A DNA stretch of 64,000 nt from Variovorax sp. CF313. GTDB taxonomy: Bacteria > Pseudomonadota > Gammaproteobacteria > Burkholderiales > Burkholderiaceae_C. The notes under the pieces were generated by a model, which was not told the origin of the DNA, ran no database searches, and worked only from the letters and a program-made list of their open reading frames with translations. Positions 62,232 through 64,000 of the stretch are shown here, in pieces. Where the stretch lies: the NCBI RefSeq assembly GCF_000282635.1, contig NZ_AKIW01000166.1, forward strand, positions 30,850 to 94,849. The letters run 5' to 3'. Numbering within the stretch: position 1 is the first letter of the stretch; each line of letters starts with the position of its first letter. A program made the position numbers and the translations under genes.

Positions 62232-62966
62232 ATGAGATTGAAGGGAAAGACCGCGCTGGTCACCGCCGCAGGCCAGGGCATCGGCCGTGCCAGCGTGCTC
62301 GCCATGGCGGCCGAAGGCGCGCAGGTCTGGGCCACCGACGTCAACGAAAAGCTGCTCGAACGCTACGCCGGCATGCCCAACGTCACGGCGCTCAAGCTCG
62401 ACGTGCTCGACAAGGCCGCCATCGGCGCGCTGGTGGCGAAGCTGCCCGCGCTCGACGTTCTCTTCAACTGCGCGGGCGTGGTGCACAACGGCACCATCGA
62501 GCAGGCCACCGACGACGAGCTGCTGTTTGCCTTCAGCCTCAACGTGCGCGCGCAGATGTGGACCATCCAGGCCGTGCTGCCCGGCATGCTGGCGGCCGGG
62601 CGCGGCAGCATCATCAACATGGCGAGCGTGTGCTCCAGCATGAAGGGGCTGCCCAACCGCTTTGTCTACGGCACCACCAAGGCGGCGGTGCTGGGCCTTA
62701 CCAAGAGCGTGGCGGCCGACTACGTGGCCCGGGGCATCCGCTGCAATGCCGTGTGCCCGGGCACGGTCGATACGCCTTCGCTCGGCGACCGTATCAACGC
62801 CAACGCCGACCCCGATGCCGCCCGCAAGGCCTTCATCGCGCGCCAGCCCATGGGCCGGCTCGCGCAGGCCGAGGAGATCGCGCCGGTGGTGGTGTTCCTT
62901 GCGAGCGACGAATCGATCTTCGCTACCGGACAGGCCTTCACGGTCGACGGCGGCATCACCATATGA
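62232..62966 (+). CDS. SDR family oxidoreductase (2-keto-3-deoxy-L-fuconate dehydrogenase-like)
   Basis: A 244-aa classical short-chain dehydrogenase. TGxxxGxG is present as TAAGQGIGRASV, then ATDVNEKLL (NAD-binding Asp), NCAGVVHNG, IINMASVCSS (catalytic Ser) and YGTTKAAVLGLTKS (Tyr-x3-Lys), ending FTVDGGITI. Its likeness to 2-keto-3-deoxy-L-fuconate dehydrogenases, together with the next gene, suggests NAD-dependent oxidation of a 2-keto-3-deoxy acid at C4. A strong ribosome-binding site (GAGGAGA) precedes the ATG. The substrate is inferred from the cluster. Confidence 0.88.
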   Translation: MRLKGKTALVTAAGQGIGRASVLAMAAEGAQVWATDVNEKLLERYAGMPNVTALKLDVLDKAAIGALVAKLPALDVLFNCAGVVHNGTIEQATDDELLFAFSLNVRAQMWTIQAVLPGMLAAGRGSIINMASVCSSMKGLPNRFVYGTTKAAVLGLTKSVAADYVARGIRCNAVCPGTVDTPSLGDRINANADPDAARKAFIARQPMGRLAQAEEIAPVVVFLASDESIFATGQAFTVDGGITI

Positions 62967-63053
62967 CCCGCTCGACTTCGCGGGCCACCGCTGCGGTCTT
63001 CGACCTCTCCAGTGGCCGCTCCACGTATTGATTCAATGCACTGAAAGGAAAGC

Positions 63054-63902
63054 ATGAAACTCGTCCGCTATGGCAACCCCGGCAAGGAAAAGCCCGGCCT
63101 CATCGACGACAAGGGCCAGCTGCGCGACCTGAGCGCGGTCGTCAAGGACATCGGTCCCGACCAGCTCGGCGATGCCGCCATTGCCAAGCTGCGCAAGCAG
63201 AAGCTCGACAAGCTGCCGCTGGTCAAGGGCAAGCCTCGTTTCGGCAGCCCCGTGGCCAACGTCGGCAAGTTCATCGCCATCGGCCTCAACTACGCGGACC
63301 ACGCGGCCGAGTCCGGCCTGCCGGTGCCCAAGGAGCCCGTGGTGTTCATGAAGGCCAACAGCTGCATCCAGGGGCCGAACGACCCCGTGATGCTGCCCAA
63401 GGGCTCTGTCAAGACCGACTGGGAAGTCGAGCTCGGCGTGGTCATCGGCACGCGCGCCCGCTATGTGTCGCAGAAGAGCGCGCTCGACTATGTGGCCGGC
63501 TACTGCACCATCAACGACGTCAGCGAGCGCGAATACCAGATCGAGCGCGGCGGCACCTGGGACAAGGGCAAGGGTTGCGACACCTTCGGCCCGCTCGGCC
63601 CCTGGCTCGTCACGCGCGACGAAATCGAGAACCCGCAGAAGCTCTCGATGTGGCTCGACCTGAACGGCCAGCGCGTGCAGACGGGCAGCACCAGGACCAT
63701 GATCTTCAGCGTCGCCAAGATCGTGAGCTACGTAAGCCAGTTCATGACCCTGATGCCCGGCGACGTGATCACCACCGGCACGCCGCCCGGCGTGGGCATG
63801 GGCATGAAGCCGCCGTTGTTCCTGAAGAAGGGCGACGTGATGACGCTCGGCATCGAAGGCCTGGGCGAACAACGCCAGGAAGTGATTCCCTTCAAGCTCT
63901 GA
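63054..63902 (+). CDS. Fumarylacetoacetate hydrolase-fold protein (2,4-diketo-3-deoxy acid hydrolase-like)
   Basis: A 282-aa FAH-superfamily enzyme. IAIGLNYADHAAESG and FMKANSCIQGPND open the catalytic domain. TDWEVELGVVIG supplies metal-binding Glu residues; YCTINDVSEREYQ and KGCDTFGPLGPWLVTRDE follow; VITTGTPPGVGMGMKPP is the conserved end motif. The family breaks C-C bonds of diketo acids; the close subgroup includes 2,4-diketo-3-deoxy-L-fuconate and -pentonate hydrolases. The gene follows the SDR gene by 87 bp, and together they would give pyruvate plus lactate or glycolate. Confidence 0.9.
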   Translation: MKLVRYGNPGKEKPGLIDDKGQLRDLSAVVKDIGPDQLGDAAIAKLRKQKLDKLPLVKGKPRFGSPVANVGKFIAIGLNYADHAAESGLPVPKEPVVFMKANSCIQGPNDPVMLPKGSVKTDWEVELGVVIGTRARYVSQKSALDYVAGYCTINDVSEREYQIERGGTWDKGKGCDTFGPLGPWLVTRDEIENPQKLSMWLDLNGQRVQTGSTRTMIFSVAKIVSYVSQFMTLMPGDVITTGTPPGVGMGMKPPLFLKKGDVMTLGIEGLGEQRQEVIPFKL

Positions 63903-63914
63903 TTGGATTGACTC

Positions 63915-64000
63915 GCCCCCAGGCTTCGCGCACTTCGTGTCGCGCGCGCCTTCCCCCTACCGGGGGCACCACCTGCGGCCCGGCAAAGCCGGTTCCGCGG
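63915..64000 (+). repeat. Comamonadaceae-type intergenic hairpin repeat, copy 3 (runs to the window edge)
   Basis: Starts about 12 bases after the FAH-type gene stop. It has GCCCCCAGGCTTCGCGCACT, GTGTCG, a hairpin CCCCCTACCGGGGG, then CGGCCCGGCAAAGCCGG and TTCCGCGG. It closely matches copy 2 for its first 30 bases and copy 1 in the GCGGCCCGGCAA part. It may extend beyond the window. Confidence 0.8.

Noticed and set aside
60347..63031. An 894-codon plus-strand frame that ends in the SDR gene
   Set aside because: It runs antisense to the UxaA-type and GntR genes and then out of frame through the SDR gene. No domain is visible.
1..64000. CRISPR arrays, tRNA and rRNA genes, and phage attachment sites
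   Set aside because: No regularly spaced direct repeats, tRNA-like cloverleaf, rRNA core sequence or integrase gene was noticed on either strand.

Overview
The DNA is uniformly GC-rich (often G or C at the third codon position). Gene content and order point to a betaproteobacterium of the Comamonadaceae, most likely Variovorax or a close relative. Supporting signs are PhaM (PHA granule protein), argB close to a slmA-type TetR gene, a tandem glycine riboswitch before dadA, and at least three copies of a hairpin-rich intergenic repeat of a kind I associate with this family. No tRNA, rRNA, CRISPR array or intact insertion sequence was seen.

Layout. 1-2171: the 5' part of a PgaA-type outer-membrane exporter running off the left edge. 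2426-3256: a creatininase-family hydrolase. 3486-12626: an orphan type VI secretion island (VgrG, DUF4123 adaptor, VasX-like 960-aa effector, membrane protein that is probably its immunity partner), plus a second, inverted copy of the membrane protein with a transposase remnant between them. 13070-20979: ten closely spaced minus-strand genes for amino-acid turnover and export (threonine dehydratase-like, three LysE exporters, an EamA exporter, a PLP aminotransferase, PhzF, GST, two VOC proteins), headed by a divergent MocR regulator with a good palindromic site between them. 22596-25979: phaM, a FIST-domain gene and dadA under a tandem glycine riboswitch.

26395-52367 is a large surface-polysaccharide (probably O-antigen) locus. 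It makes dTDP-L-rhamnose (rfbBDAC) and GDP-mannose/GDP-D-rhamnose (manC, gmd, rmd). It carries six recognisable glycosyltransferases, several of them fusions of two or three domains, a methyltransferase, two unrecognised proteins, an ABC exporter (wzm/wzt) and a polyprenyl-phosphate sugar-1-phosphate transferase that could start the chain. Strand changes divide it into blocks. The interior (about 29.8-44 kb) is visibly less GC-rich than the flanks, which fits horizontal exchange.

52555-57807 returns to housekeeping: argB, galE, a slmA-like TetR gene, a DUF1326/DUF2182 pair and an EamA transporter. 57822-63902 is a divergent sugar-acid catabolic cluster. Lactonase, UxaA-type dehydratase, SDR dehydrogenase and FAH-fold hydrolase together match a non-phosphorylative route from an aldonolactone to pyruvate plus a small hydroxy acid, with an Ldh-family dehydrogenase and a GntR/FadR regulator whose promoter region holds a perfect 9-bp inverted repeat. 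The window ends inside a copy of the intergenic repeat.
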